A DNA stretch of 64,000 nt from Platanthera guangdongensis (lineage: Eukaryota; Streptophyta; Magnoliopsida; Asparagales; Orchidaceae). Below the pieces are notes generated by a model. The model was not told where the DNA came from. It worked only from the letters and a program-made list of their open reading frames with translations, and did not search any database. A program made the translations under genes and the position numbers. Positions 46,077 through 57,740 of the stretch are shown here, piece after piece. Every line of letters begins with the position of its first letter. The stretch's first letter is position 1. The stretch covers positions 108,484,124-108,548,123 of the forward strand of contig CM077147.1 in the NCBI GenBank assembly GCA_039583875.1, written 5' to 3'.

Positions 46077-47220
46077 CTGTCACCACGTCAGCTTGTTTAA
46101 TGGCCTCCTGTTGGCCAAGATTATAGACCCTTGGTTGGGCCGGAGCATAGTGGGATGCAGTCGACTCCACCGCCTTACCCTTCTCTTCATAAGTAGCTCC
46201 TGGCCTCCTCTCGGACTTAGGACGTCCGCTCCAACAATCACGGGCGAAATGCCCCGTCTTGCCACAAGTAAAGCACGCGCCCGGGGTCCGACTCGTAGCT
46301 GCCCCAGAAGCACCAGAAGGAGCTGGACCCGAAGTCCTATGCTTCTTAAAGAATCTTTGATAGCCAGACTTTGAAGTAGTCGGCACTTTGAACCCAGATT
46401 TCTTCTCACCCAAGCCTTTCTTCGCTTGCACACTCTTCATGTCCTTCTCCAAGGACCGGGCAGTATTGACCAAGGTTAAGAAACCCTGCGTCATTGGCCC
46501 CGACAGTAACAACCTCAGCTCATCCCTTAAGCCTTCATAAAAACGATTAGTCTTGCGCTCCTCATCCATGATGGTGGAGCTAGCATATCGACTCAACCGC
46601 GTAAACTCGTGGAGATATTCATCCACGCTCCTCTCACCCTGCACCAACTTCAGGAATTCATTCTCCATCGAGATCCTCTGAGTAGAAGGGAGGTATCTTG
46701 CTAAGAACAATTCCGAGAACTCTTCCATCGGAACGTCTATCAGTTGTCTACCTCTCAAATGATGCAGCTCCAAACCTTCCCACCACATCCTCGCTTCCCC
46801 ATCCAGAAGGAACGTAGCGATGGTGGTCATTTGCCACTCCTCCGTCTCCGTCGCTGTCATGACTCTCTTCACCCTAGAGAGCCAGTCTTCAGCCTGCGAT
46901 GGGGTTCCCAACCCCGAGAATAACGGAGGGTTAAAGCTCATTACATGCTTCAACTGCCTCTCAGTCGCCCTCCTGGGCACTATTGGTTCTACAACCACTT
47001 GCTCCATCCTCCTCGGCTCCGCCTCTTGAAGAGGTACTTGCTCCAACACAGGAGCTGGCTGCTGCGCTTGCCTCCCAGGCTGCGCATTGATCACGGCCAA
47101 CACCGCTTCAGCCACCAATCTTATATTTTCAGCCGACAAAGGTGTTGCGGGAGCAACTTCTGGTGCACTACTAGCCTCAGAACCTCGGCGTTCTGACGGC
47201 CCAACACCACTTCGGGTCAC
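46077..47220 (-). CDS. gag: gag main exon of H
   Basis: Open for 384 codons to TAA 46068-46066 if the gag-protease intron is kept. It has a Pro/Gln/Glu-rich N-terminus, capsid domain (RQLKHVMSFNPPLFSGLG through TNRFYEGLRDELR and SLEKDMKSV, about residues 90-250), a basic stretch and the CCHC knuckle CFTCGKTGHFARDC (316-329). It begins at GTG right after an in-frame TAG (TTATAG|GTGACC), with no in-frame ATG near, so I read 47221 as a 3' splice site. Exon 1 (24 nt), this exon (1144 nt) and pol (3434 nt) total 4602 nt, exactly 1534 codons. Gag builds the particle and binds RNA. Confidence 0.9.
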
Positions 47221-47309
47221 CTATAATGGTACAAAACACCGTTAAGCGACCAAATAAATTGCAAACAGCAATTATAGGAACACGCAGGTTCCTCAAACAC
47301 GAGTATTTT

Positions 47310-47658
47310 CATTCCTAAGTGGACATTCATGGGTTCTTTTTACTGTTATTACGATGACGCACACAATGTGCTCACCACCCCTTAAAAAGAATTCGCCCAC
47401 GAATTCACTTTAAGCCCGACCAAAACCAGTAGTCTGATACCAAATTGTAACACCCCCTATCCGTCGCATAGCATATAGCAGTAGGTCCGGCCGGGGCCCG
47501 ACGCCATATACCACAGACAGACCGGGTGGTTACTTATGGAAACCATCCAACCAATCTCAACGTCCTACACAGAGCATTCTAGCGGAAGCAATTTATTAAA
47601 GTTGCAAAACAAGAACCCAGCACAAGCATGAATGTCCACTAGCAAGATAATAGGAATG
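47310..47658 (-). ncRNA. U5-leader long-range hairpin of H, spanning the PBS
   Basis: CATGAATGTCCACT (plus strand 47627-47640, U5) is the exact inverse complement of 47318-47331 (leader). TAGGAATG (47651-47658) complements CATTCCTA (47310-47317). That is 22 pairs, with one 10-nt bulge (47641-47650) on the U5 side. The loop of about 295 nt holds the LTR end and PBS. Confidence 0.65.
47433..47442 (-). other. Primer-binding site of H
   Basis: On the minus strand TGGTATCAGA begins three bases (ATT) after the LTR end, matching the plant initiator tRNA-Met 3' end. Confidence 0.88.
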
Positions 47659-48712
47659 TTATTACAAAATACTCAAAAGTCGGCCTTAAGGCCTTACAAA
47701 AGTTTCACTTGTCTTTTACATGTTTTCCAAACTTCGGCACGCAGGCCGGCCATACATGAATAAAACATAAAACATTTCACTTGGGCCTTCGAGGGCCAGC
47801 TTCGCAGAAAGGGCTTTAGCCCGCTATTGACCGCTTGGTCCAGCTGTACCTGCAAGCAAACAAACCACCGCACGGTGGCAAACAAAGCAACGGTCAGCAA
47901 TGCTGACCAAATTATAACGATCCCGCCCCCAACTCGGGGCGGCGATGCTCCTTCCCTGCATTTCATTAGCTTAAGCGAGCAATATAAATATAGTCATTTC
48001 ATCACAGGCGGAGGCTCAACGGCCACACACCCCGTGCACTCAGGGCACATTCTTGGTGAACGCAGTCTAAGTCTGCCGACTCACCGCCATCCTCTCTTGG
48101 ACGACCAAACTATGAGCAGTTTGTCTTCCTGGCATGGGTCACGGTAATTAAAACCATAGACCGCCGAAGACCCTCATCTATGCCAACGGCCCTAATCCGA
48201 ACGACATAGAGTGGGTACGGTTCCATCTAACCCGTGCTCACAACGCAACGGTAATTTAAACCATATGCGCCCGCAACGGTAATTTAAACCATATGCGCAG
48301 GTCAAACTTCTACCGAGTCCCATTTTCACCACAAGTCACATAACCCGGTTATGTTCAAGTTGGCTTCCAAGCCACCAAGTTGGCAAGACCTCGTGTCCGC
48401 CCAGTTTTCCGGGTGCACCTTTGGGTTAGTCCCCAAGGCTCCCTGCTGCAATCTACCGCGTAGAAAACCCGAAAAACACCAAATAGCACGGAGTCTTCTC
48501 CGGCCTTATGCAATGCAACATCACCGATCCGAACTACATGTCCGGGTAGGCTTCAACCAAAAATGCCTATGTCCGTTCTCGCATACGGACTCTAAACAAC
48601 GGGGACTTCACATATCTACCCGAAGGAACGCCTCCAACTCTCCGCAAACTCGCGAGAGCGGGCTTCCTATGCAAAGAAAAGAGCGACTCATGCTCAAGAT
48701 GAGGATCGTTAC

Positions 48713-48736
48713 CCTTGCGGTCCTCTTTGGCGCCAT
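48713..48736 (-). CDS. gag: Predicted LTR-encoded first gag exon of H
   Basis: ATG plus seven codons (MAPKRTAR) end at AGG before GTAACG. Joined to 47220 it gives MAPKRTAR-VTRSGVG in frame; the intron is 47221-48712 (1492 bp). The exon lies about 195 nt after the TATA candidate, so in the RNA it is near the 5' end. Confidence 0.7.
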
Positions 48737-48928
48737 CGAAAAGTAATCGGATGGAAATCACCGCACTTGCGTTGCCTCCGTGGATCCGGAGTCGGCTTGC
48801 GATTCGGAGCTCCGAAGCTCCTCCAATGGCGGATCTAGCTCCTCTTCTTCTTGCCTTAGCTTTTCTTTCTCCAAGGGTTTGGAGAGAGATCAAGTGGAAA
48901 AAGTGAGGGTTTTCTAAGTCAAAACCCG

Positions 48929-48937
48929 GGTATATCC
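48929..48937 (-). promoter_or_regulatory. Candidate TATA box of H 5' LTR
   Basis: GGATATACCCGGG on the minus strand, downstream of the dyad array and upstream of a purine-rich leader. The same position carries TATA-like text in E, G, L and N. Confidence 0.5.
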
Positions 48938-49735
48938 CTTCAGGAACAACCCCCAGCCATTGGATCCTCAGTCAAAGAAATGAACGGCTTCGATTCGGGA
49001 CTGAAATGCCCAATCTGGGCCGAACACGGCCTGGCACACGCCCGTGTCCAGGGCCGTGTGCCTCATTCGCCGTCAAAATCAAATCACCTGGAACCTCACA
49101 CGGGCATCGAACACGCCCGTGTTCGATCTGACACGCCCGTGTTCCAACTGACACGGCCGTGTATCTGGCCGTGTACCCCCATGATTTTCTCCCGTTTCCA
49201 ACCCGAGCGCTGACACGGGTTCGGACACGCCCGTGTCCTTGCCCGTGTCACCTTGACACGCCTGGACTCCAGGCCGTGTACAAGGTCTCGGCACTTCGCG
49301 GCTAAGTGTCGACACGGGTCGACACGCCCTGCGACACGCCCGTGTCGCAGGCCGTGTGCCAGGTCTCGACACACTGTCGACACCAAAGTGTCGACTTCGC
49401 GGGACGAGTGTCGACACGGGTTGACACGCCCTGCGACACGCCCGTGTCGCAGGCCGTGTGCCGTGTCTCGACACAACTTCAAAGCACTGTGTCGACTTCA
49501 CGGCTAAGTGTCGACACGGGTCGACACGCCCTGCGACACGCCCGTGTCGCAGGCCGTGTGCCCAGTCTCGACAAAATGTCGAGACCAAAGTGTCGACTTC
49601 ACGCCTTAGTGTCGACACAGGCTTGACACGCCCTGGGACACGCCCGTGTCCCAGGCCGTGTGCCTGCAGCCAGAACTCAAACTGGCCCAAATTATTCCCC
49701 TTTTGCTCCTTTGAGTTTCGGGGCGTTACATCCTC

Positions 49736-50118
49736 AGTCCTCAAAGAACTGTCCAAGTACAGAGAAGGACACGGCCCTTGACACGTCTGTGTCACAGGCC
49801 GTGTACCCAACTCGAGGATCGTCGAGTGTATTTCGTCGAACTCACTCGAGAACTCGTCGAGCACATAGCAGGACACGGCCCTGGACACGCCCGTGTCACA
49901 GGCCGTGTACCCAACTCGAGGATCGTCGACTGCGTTTCATCGAGCTCACTCAAGACCGCCCTGCCAACACTCGAGTGCAGGACACGGCCATGGACACGCC
50001 TGTATCCCTGGCTGTGTTGCCTCACACAGAGTAGGACACAGCCTTAGACATGCCCGTGTCCCAGGCCGTGTTGCCCACCCTACTCAGCCCATTCATCCTC
50101 GAGAATTGGGGTGTTTCA
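49736..50118 (-). repeat. 3' LTR of E, second segment
   Basis: It resumes after H's target duplication, holds two to three GGACACG-type dyads and CTCGAG-rich text, and ends GGGGTGTTTCA (TTACA in relatives), followed by the purine tract (CTTGTAAAGAGGGGAGGAT on the minus strand, 50137-50119). Confidence 0.85.
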
Positions 50119-53100
50119 ATCCTCCCCTCTTTACAAGAAATTTCGTCCCGAAATTTTCATACAGTACTCAAGAAACTCTTCAACAAAAATGTGTTACAAC
50201 ATTTTATGTTCTGTACAACACAAACTGTTATACAAGTTTTAAAAAAACAATTCAGGAAACTCAGCACGCATGGTCTGATTCCGCTCCCATGTTAGCTTCT
50301 CATGGACACAATTGTCTCATCGGACCTTGACCATCCCGATTGTCATGTTCCGCAACTACTTATCAGCTTTATCTTTGATCCGAATGGGCTTAACCTTCGT
50401 CATTAGCCCAAATTCGATCGGTACACGATCATTCGCAATCACTTGAGATGGATCTTTTATGGCTTTTCGAAGCACTGAGATGTGGAACACATCATGCAAT
50501 CCACTCAATTCATCCAAAAGAGCTAGCTGATAGGCAACTTCACCAATTCTTTCCACCACTTCAAATGGACCAAGATATATCGTACTTAACTTTTTCAAGC
50601 GTCGAATCTTGGATACACCTTTGAAGGGTTTGATTTTCAAATATACCCAATCGCCAATCGCAAACTCAACATTTCGGTGCTTAGCATTGTAATATTTGGC
50701 TTGTCTATCTTGGCTATCAATAGCCTCTCCCAAATAGAGCGTATCGTCAAATTAGCTTCTTTGACTTCCTTACGCTTATATAGTTTAGATTCACCTGCTT
50801 CTGCCCAAGCTAGTGGTGTATGGCATTTTCGACCATACAAAGCTTCAAACAGTGCCATACTTATGCTCGCTTGGTAGCTATTATTATAGGCAAACTCTAC
50901 CATATAGAGATGATCTTCCCACCTCTTCTCAAAATCCAAGGCGCATATTCAGAGCATGTCTTCCATCGTTCTGTTGGTCCTCTCAGTCTGGCCATCAATT
51001 TGGGGATGAAAGGTCGTACTGAACGTTAACTTTGTTCCCAACAATTGATGGATTAGCCTCCAATCATTTGATGTGAATCACCCGTCACAGTCACTTAAGA
51101 TGCTACGGGAAACACCGTGCAATCATACGATTTGCTCAACATAGATTTTCGCCAAGACTTCCACTGAATCGTCCCTCTTGTTCGGAAGGAAGTGAGCTAC
51201 TTTAGTCAACCGGTCTATGATCACCCAAATCGAATCATTACCGCATTGAGATCTCGGCAAACCATGCACGAAATCCATTGAAATATCATCAAACTTCCAC
51301 TCCGGAATAGGTAGCGAATTCTGGAAACCTCCAGGCTTCTGGCATTCAGCTTTCACTAAGGCACATGTCTGACATTTAGCCACATAATGTGCGATGTCTT
51401 TCTTAAACCCTGGCCAGCAGAACAACTTTTTCAAGTCTTTATACATCTTTGTGCTCCCTGGATGAATTGAATATTTCATAAAGTGAGCCTCATACATCAA
51501 TTCTTCTCTTAGCTTACCCATACTTAGAACGCACAAACTACCATCTTTTCGCAAAAGGCCGTCATCCCAGGAGAATTTGTCATTTACTCCATACACTGCA
51601 TATCGTTGCAAACTTTCATCAAGTTCCGTTGCCCACCGAACCCTATTCGCAAGGTCACATTGTACCTCCATCCAGTGCAAGCACGCATGTGCTTTGGAAT
51701 TCTTGACAACACAAGAAATCTCTAACATTTCCAACTCCTGGATCAGATGCTCATAATGCATTTGCAACCAATTTGTCTTTGACTGAGTCGAACGACTCAA
51801 GGCATCTGCGACCACGTTTCCCTTCTCGGGAGTGTAGTGAATATCAAAGATGTAGTCCACGAGGAACTCCATCCACCTTCGTTGTCACATATTGAGATCC
51901 TTTTGATCCAATAAATACTTTAGGCTCTTATGGTCCGTGAATATATCCACCTTCACGCCTTATAAATAATGATGCCACAGTTTAAGTGCAAATATTACCT
52001 CCGCCAACTCCAAGTCGTGGACGGGATAGTTCCGCTCATGCACTTTCAACAGGCGTGAGCCATAAGTGATCACCTTTCCAAACTGAAGAATAACGTAGCC
52101 TAAGCCGCTCCCTGAAGCATCACTATAAATATCATAACCGTCTGTTCCACATGACGTTGTCAAAACGGGCACCGTGGTCAAACGACTCTTTAGCACTTCA
52201 AAAGCTCGAATGCACACCGACGTCCAAATGAACTTCTGATCCTTCCTCGTTAATGTGGTAAGAGGCAAAGCGATCCGTGAGAAGTTTTCTACAAAACATC
52301 TGTAGTAGTCTGCCAGTCCAAGGAAACTCCTAACTTCAGCCACCGAAGACAACACATGGCACTCTCAGATGGCTCTTATATTTGACGGATCCACCGCAAT
52401 GCCCTCTCCACTCACCACATGGCCAAGAAAAGCCACTGACGAGAGCCAAAACTCACACTTTGCGAATTTGGTGTAGAGCTTATTTCTCTGCAGGGTATGC
52501 AACACCAACCGTAAATGGTTCACATGATCTTCTTTCGGTTGAGAGTACACCAAGATATCATTAATGAAGACAATCACAAGCAGGTCCAAGTACTCTCGGA
52601 ACGTTCGGTGCATTAGATCTATAAACACCGATGGCGCATTACATAGTTCAAACGGCATTACATTGAACTCGTAATGACCATAGCGTGTTCCAAACGCTAT
52701 CTTGAAAATGTCACCTTCCAGAATTCGCAACTGGTAGTAGCCAGATTTCAAATCCAGTTTTTAGTATACTGTCGATCCCGCCAGTTGGTCAAACAAGTCA
52801 TCTACCCGTGGAATCGGATATTTATTTTTCTCCGTCAACTTGTTCAATTCATGATAATCGATACACAATTGCAGACTACCTTCCTTCTTTTTCACAAAAA
52901 GAACAGGTGCGCTCCAAGGTGACATACTTGGGCGTATGTATCCCTATTCCAACAATTCTTGCAGTTGAGCTTTTAGTTCGACCATTTCTTTTGGCGCTAC
53001 TCGATATGGTGAGCGGGCCACAGGTTTTGCACTGGAACCAGCTCAATCGAGAAATCAATCTCCTGCTGTGGTGATAATCCCTGAAGCTCCTTCGAAAACA

Positions 53101-53600
53101 CATCAGCGAACTCCGAAAAAATCGGAACGTCAATCACACTGCCTTTGGCTCAACAGCCTCAACAAGTGTGAAGAACAACTCTGCGCCTTTCTGAACTACC
53201 AAAACCACTTGAAGAGCAAACATCAATGTCTTGCTCGACCCTCGCATACCAGCGAATTTCGTTTCTCGTTCGGTATTCTGCTCCAGTGTGACTTCTTTTG
53301 ATTTGCAATCTATATAGGCACGCTGTTGCGAGAGCCAGTCCATACCAAAGATCACATCAAACTCCGATATAGGCAGCACCGATGCTTCCAACCCGAAATC
53401 CCAACTTCCTATTCGTACCTCCACAAAACAAGACCTATCCACATGCATTACACATCCATTTGGTAATAACACCTTCACATTATCTGCCACCATATGAATC
53501 GGTACACCGATCTGTGACACGAAGTCCGTAGATAGAAATGAATGAGAAGCACTAGTATCAAACAGTGCTCGCGCTGGACAGTCTCGAATAAGGACAAAGC
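50119..53600 (-). pseudogene. pol: pol of E, multiply disrupted
   Basis: In minus order: protease with LFDTSASHSF (Gly of DTG changed to Ser; 53600-53134), RT (52925-52365) with FINDILVYS instead of FIDD, RNase H (52355-51800), integrase zinc and core region (51500-50950) and C-terminal domain (50733-50356). Stops and frame changes occur near 53110, 52755, 52360, 51955, 51880, 51110, 50940 and 50730. Both the protease and RT active-site changes, apart from the stops, make it inactive. Confidence 0.92.
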
Positions 53601-53679
53601 CTAATACAAACACATAATACACAAGCTACAAACAAGGTATGAAATAGCATAAGTAGCAATCAAATATGTTACCGCATAC
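53601..53679 (-). other. Predicted intron between gag and protease, E
   Basis: 79 bp: donor CACTG|GTATGCGG (exon ends 53680) and acceptor TTTGTATTAG|G (53601/53600). Splicing joins VVTG to [15 protein letters not shown] in phase 1. Retention gives a TAA three codons on. The site matches F and H though the intron text differs. Confidence 0.65.
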
Positions 53680-54752
53680 CAGTGACAACGTCTCTTTGCT
53701 TTATGGCCTCCTGCTGGCCAAGGTTATACACTCGGGATTGCGCCTGGGATGTAGTGGACTCCACCACTGCCTTTCCCTTTTCAGCATATGATGCTCTTGT
53801 CTTCTTTTCCACCTTTGGTGGACCAACCCGACAGTTACGGGCTATATGCCCCGCTCTACCACATGTATAGTAGGTCCGAGACTCCTACCTCGAGGTTGTT
53901 CCCGATGCAACACTTGAGGGAGCGTCTATAGAAGACTTGAATCTCTTACCCCATTTCCTACGGTAATTTGATTTCCCCGGGTGCCGCACTTTGAACTCGG
54001 ACTTTGTCACCACCAAGTCCCGTTTTCCTTGCACTCGCTTCATATCCTTTTCCAATGCACACGTCGTATCCACCAATGCCTAAAACCCTTGATTTACCGA
54101 ACTTGATAGCAGGAATCTCAACTCATCCCGCAACCCTTCGTAGAACCGATTGGTTTTTCATTGTTCATCTGCGAAGATAGACCCCGCATAGTATCCCAAA
54201 TCCCAATCGTGTAAACTCATGCAAGTAGGTATCAACACTACTCTCTCCCTGAGTTAGACGCTGGAACTCATTTTCAATAACGATGTGTTGTGCCGCTGGC
54301 AAGTGTTTTGCCAAGAACAGTCACGAAAACTCCTCTATCTCGTCCCACCATAGCCGAGCCTCTCCTTCCAACAAGAATGTGGCCAAGGTGACCTTCTGAT
54401 TTTCCGCTGTCCTTATCGTCGTCAATATTCGCTTGACGCGCGACAACCAATCTTTCGCCTGCATTGGGGATCCCACACCCGTAAACGTATTAGTATTGAA
54501 GCTCATAAACTGCTTCAACTGTCGTTCAGCTGTGCGAGGATCAATAGCCTCAACAGGTTCTGGCCTTACACCAACCCATTCTAGCACCAATGTCGGTTGT
54601 GCCTGCCCAGTAGGCCGTACATGAATCATTGCAAACAGCGCCTCAGCAACTAAGCGTACTGTTTTCGCAAAAGGAGGTGTAGGCACCTCAGCTGGTGCCA
54701 CACTCTCATCAGAACGTTGGGGCTCAGACTGCCCAGCACCACTATGAGTCAC
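53680..54752 (-). pseudogene. gag: gag of E, disrupted
   Basis: It starts at GTG after an in-frame TAG (CTATAG|GTGACT), with THSGAGQSEPQRSDES then the capsid text RQLKQFMSFNTNTFTG. Stops and frame changes lie near 54320, 54160, 54080 and 53885. The knuckle reads YYTCGRAGHIARNC, so its first Cys is Tyr. It ends YNLGQQEAIKQRDVVTG at the intron. Confidence 0.88.
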
Positions 54753-54841
54753 CTATAGGTGGACAAGACACACATTAGCGACCTTGCACAAGCAATAACA
54801 ACAATATAGGAACGCGCAGGTTCCTCAAACAGGTGTATTTG

Positions 54842-55188
54842 CATTCCTTAGTGGACATTCTTGAGTTCATTAATGTTATAGTGGGTCGTATTTACATGTG
54901 CACGCCACCCCACAAAAGAATTCGACCACGAATTCGAAAGAGGAAGACCGAAATGCCTCTGATACCAAAATATAACACCCACATCCGTTACATGACATAT
55001 AATAGAAGGTCCGGCCGGGGCACACAACATATGCCACGAATAGGCGGCGAAGTTACAGGTTAATATCAAAATCATTCGCACCCTAACTCAGTGCATTCTA
55101 GCGGTAGCTTTTAAGTTTCTTGAACTCAACTCATATGAATGTCCACAATATATAAACCAGCTTTTATATATAACATCACGAAGGAATG
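54842..55188 (-). ncRNA. U5-leader long-range hairpin and PBS of E
   Basis: GAATGTCCAC (55137-55146) complements GTGGACATTC (54851-54860), and AAGGAATG (55181-55188) complements CATTCCTT (54842-54849). The loop is about 277 nt. It encloses the PBS GCCTCTGATACCA (54955-54967; TGGTATCAGAGGC on the minus strand). Confidence 0.6.
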
Positions 55189-55223
55189 TTCTCCAAATAC
55201 ACAACAAGTCTAGCCTTATGGCC
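54971..55223 (-). repeat. 5' LTR of E, first segment
   Basis: It begins TATAACACCC where the partner has TGTAACACCC, a G-to-A change of the terminal dinucleotide. It matches 38291 onward up to the N insertion at TGGCC (55219-55223), then resumes at 61060. Confidence 0.88.
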
Positions 55224-57283
55224 TGTAACGCCCCCACTCATCACATGGAATATAATAGTGTCCAGTCAGGGCCCCACGCCATATTTCACAGACAAGCGGT
55301 GGAATTACGTGTGGAAATCAATGTCTACTCATCAAAATCTACTCGTACCCTAACTCAAAAAATTCTAGTGCAGCATTTTAAGTTGGATGAACTCAGCTCA
55401 ATGAATGTCCACTAATATACAAACTCCACATTTATATATCAAAGTCATGAATGTATACAATACACACACACACACACACACACATGTACTTATGGCCTTA
55501 TAAGTTTCTCTTTACACATACATGGCTTTCTTCGCATGGCCTTCAAGGGCCTTTAGCAGCAAGCCTCCATTCCGCTCAAATCAATTCAATCATCAGCACC
55601 TGCAATTAGATAACCACCCAAGAGCAGCAAACAAAGTAACGGTCAGCATTAGCTGACCAATTATAACGACCCTACCCCTTACCCAGAGCAGTGGTTCCTT
55701 CCCTGTATGCATTGCCATCACAAGCTATCAATCTACCAATCACAACCATATCACAAATGCCGGTATCCACCAGACGCTCCGTGCACTCAGGGCACCTTAT
55801 TGGTGTACCAGGGGTCCCAGTCGTCCACCGCCGATCAGAGGTTCTTCACTTGTTGGTTGGGCGGTTCAATCCTAGTCCACCAATCCCGCGAGCTCGTGAC
55901 ATTTCGTCCATACCACTCAGAGGTATTACCTCACAACATCCACAAACAACCAGAGCAGATCGACACACCGAAGTGGTGTAGTAAGCCGGGTTTATCGTGC
56001 TCCCCAGGCATTAACACCAATCGACCCCTCACCTATTTCTGATCGACCCACCCCTGTGGTACACCAAGCCGGGTTTAACTTGGCTCCCCAAGCGTTTCCA
56101 CTAATCGATCCCTCATCTATACAGATCAACCCACCCTAGTGGTGCAGCAGGTCGAGTTTATCTGCGCTCCCCAGGCGCGCTACCAATTGATCTCTCATCA
56201 CAACCAGGAGCTTACTCAAAGCATCCATACATTCATAAGCACATCCATACATCCATCCAACAAAGCATAAACGGTTCATATCATCAAATCCAGGGAGTCT
56301 TCTCCGGTTTACCCATAATCACCACCAATCCAGACTACCCGTCCAGATGGGCTTCACACAGCATGCATATGCCGTACTCCACACTTCCAGCTCGAGATGC
56401 AAACACAACCAAGGAATCGCTTGCAATATCCACCTCTTGGTGGAGGATCCCATGAACATGCATAAAGAAAGGACTTCAATGTCCAAGAAGGAGATCGTTA
56501 CCCTTGAAGATCGCTTTGGCGCCATGAAGTAGCCGGATGCAAGTCACCTCCTCGGCTCTTCCTTCACGAATCTGATCTCGGATCTTCGCTCCGCACTTCG
56601 CATCTCCTCCAGTAGTTGGTTTCCTCTTCCTCCTTCCTTTCCCTTGCTCTCCATCTCTCTTGGAAAGTGAGAAGAAGAAGGAGAATGAAAATGATGGAGT
56701 AACTCCTCATTCTCGGCCTTATATCCACAGGGAAACTGCTTGGACACTTGGCTCCAGGATAAGGGAACGAACGGCTCAGATTTGTCCAAGAATTAGCTGA
56801 ATACGGCCTGACACGCCCTGTGACACGCTCGTGTCACAGGCCGTGTCACTTAAGCAGTAGGCAACCAACTTAAATCCAACCAGTACACGGCCGTGTGACA
56901 TGCCTGTGTCACACCCTACACGCCCGTGTCATGCCCGACACGCCCGTGTCCAATAGCCGTGTACTTCACACAACATACTCCCCACTTCACCCGAGAGGGA
57001 CACGACCATAGGACATGCATGTTTCCCTGGCCATGTACACCAGGACACACCCGTGTCCACCAGTACACGCAGTACCACCTAAATCCGCAAAGGACATGCC
57101 ATGTGACACGCCCATGTCACAGGACGTGTACCATGCACTCGACGATCGTCGACCAAAATTCGTCCACCACACATCCAACTGTCCAACCCGAGAAGGACAC
57201 TCCCTGGGACACGCCCTGGGACACACCCATATCCCAGGCCGTGTCACCCAAACCTGAACCACAAGTAGGTTTGGGGTGTTACA
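55224..57283 (-). repeat. 3' LTR of N
   Basis: 2060 bp, TGTAACGCCCCC to GGGGTGTTACA. It has an (AC)n microsatellite at about 55461-55484 (about 12 units; only about 6 in the partner near 59258-59270), tandem text GATC(G/A)ACCCACC near 55950-56200, a first-exon copy near 56525-56502 and the dyad array near 56800-57250. Confidence 0.9.
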
Positions 57284-57740
57284 ATCCTCCCCTCCTTCAT
57301 AAAAATTTCATCCCCAAAATTTGGCTTACCTCCAGATATTCACTAAAACACTCTTCATTACACCACACCATAGCAACCGAACTCGCAAATAAAATGAGCC
57401 GGGTTTGAGCTCAGAGGTCGCAGCTTGTCTCACCCCACGACATCGCACAAATCAAACAACATACAACACATACACACATACAGAACCTCCTCATGTGCAC
57501 ATTCATCCACAAAATTCATCAAGTGAACTATATTCAAAAACAACATCATATATATAGCCACCATGATACAACACCAAATGTGTACCAATATATACGTGAC
57601 ATATAACATCTATAGGTACAACCATCTCTGTATTCATGCCTGAGATACACCAGTACGAGTCACTTTTCTATGGTTCCTTTCGCTCAACCGCCTGATTAAA
57701 CACTCGTGGCGTCAAATTAAACACTCGAGGCTGAATTTCC
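57284..57740. other. N interior without a gene
   Basis: After the purine tract (GGAGGGGAGGATT on the minus strand at 57296-57284) there is AC-rich noncoding text where pol would be in full elements. No pol motif was found on either strand. Confidence 0.6.

Larger units (their letters stand above)
40271..49730 (-). mobile_element. Young, apparently intact Tekay-like gypsy element H
   Basis: LTRs 40271-42554 and 47446-49730, perfect target duplication TCCTC (40266-40270 and 49731-49735), PBS, polypurine tract, open gag and open pol. By eye the LTRs differ by about six substitutions and one 1-bp indel over 2.28 kb (for example near 40675/47850, 41468/48643 and 42312/49498), so insertion is recent. 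It sits in the 3' LTR of E. It is the only element in the window with no seen coding defect. Confidence 0.96.
47446..49730 (-). repeat. 5' LTR of H
   Basis: 2285 bp and nearly identical to 40271-42554. It supplies the promoter, the first gag exon and the 5' arm of the hairpin. Long open stretches such as 49079-49888 on the minus strand run through the array and are compositional. Confidence 0.95.

Noticed and set aside
49079..49888. 269-codon minus-strand frame crossing H's 5' LTR end into E
   Set aside because: It runs through the LTR array and across an insertion boundary, so it cannot be an old gene.
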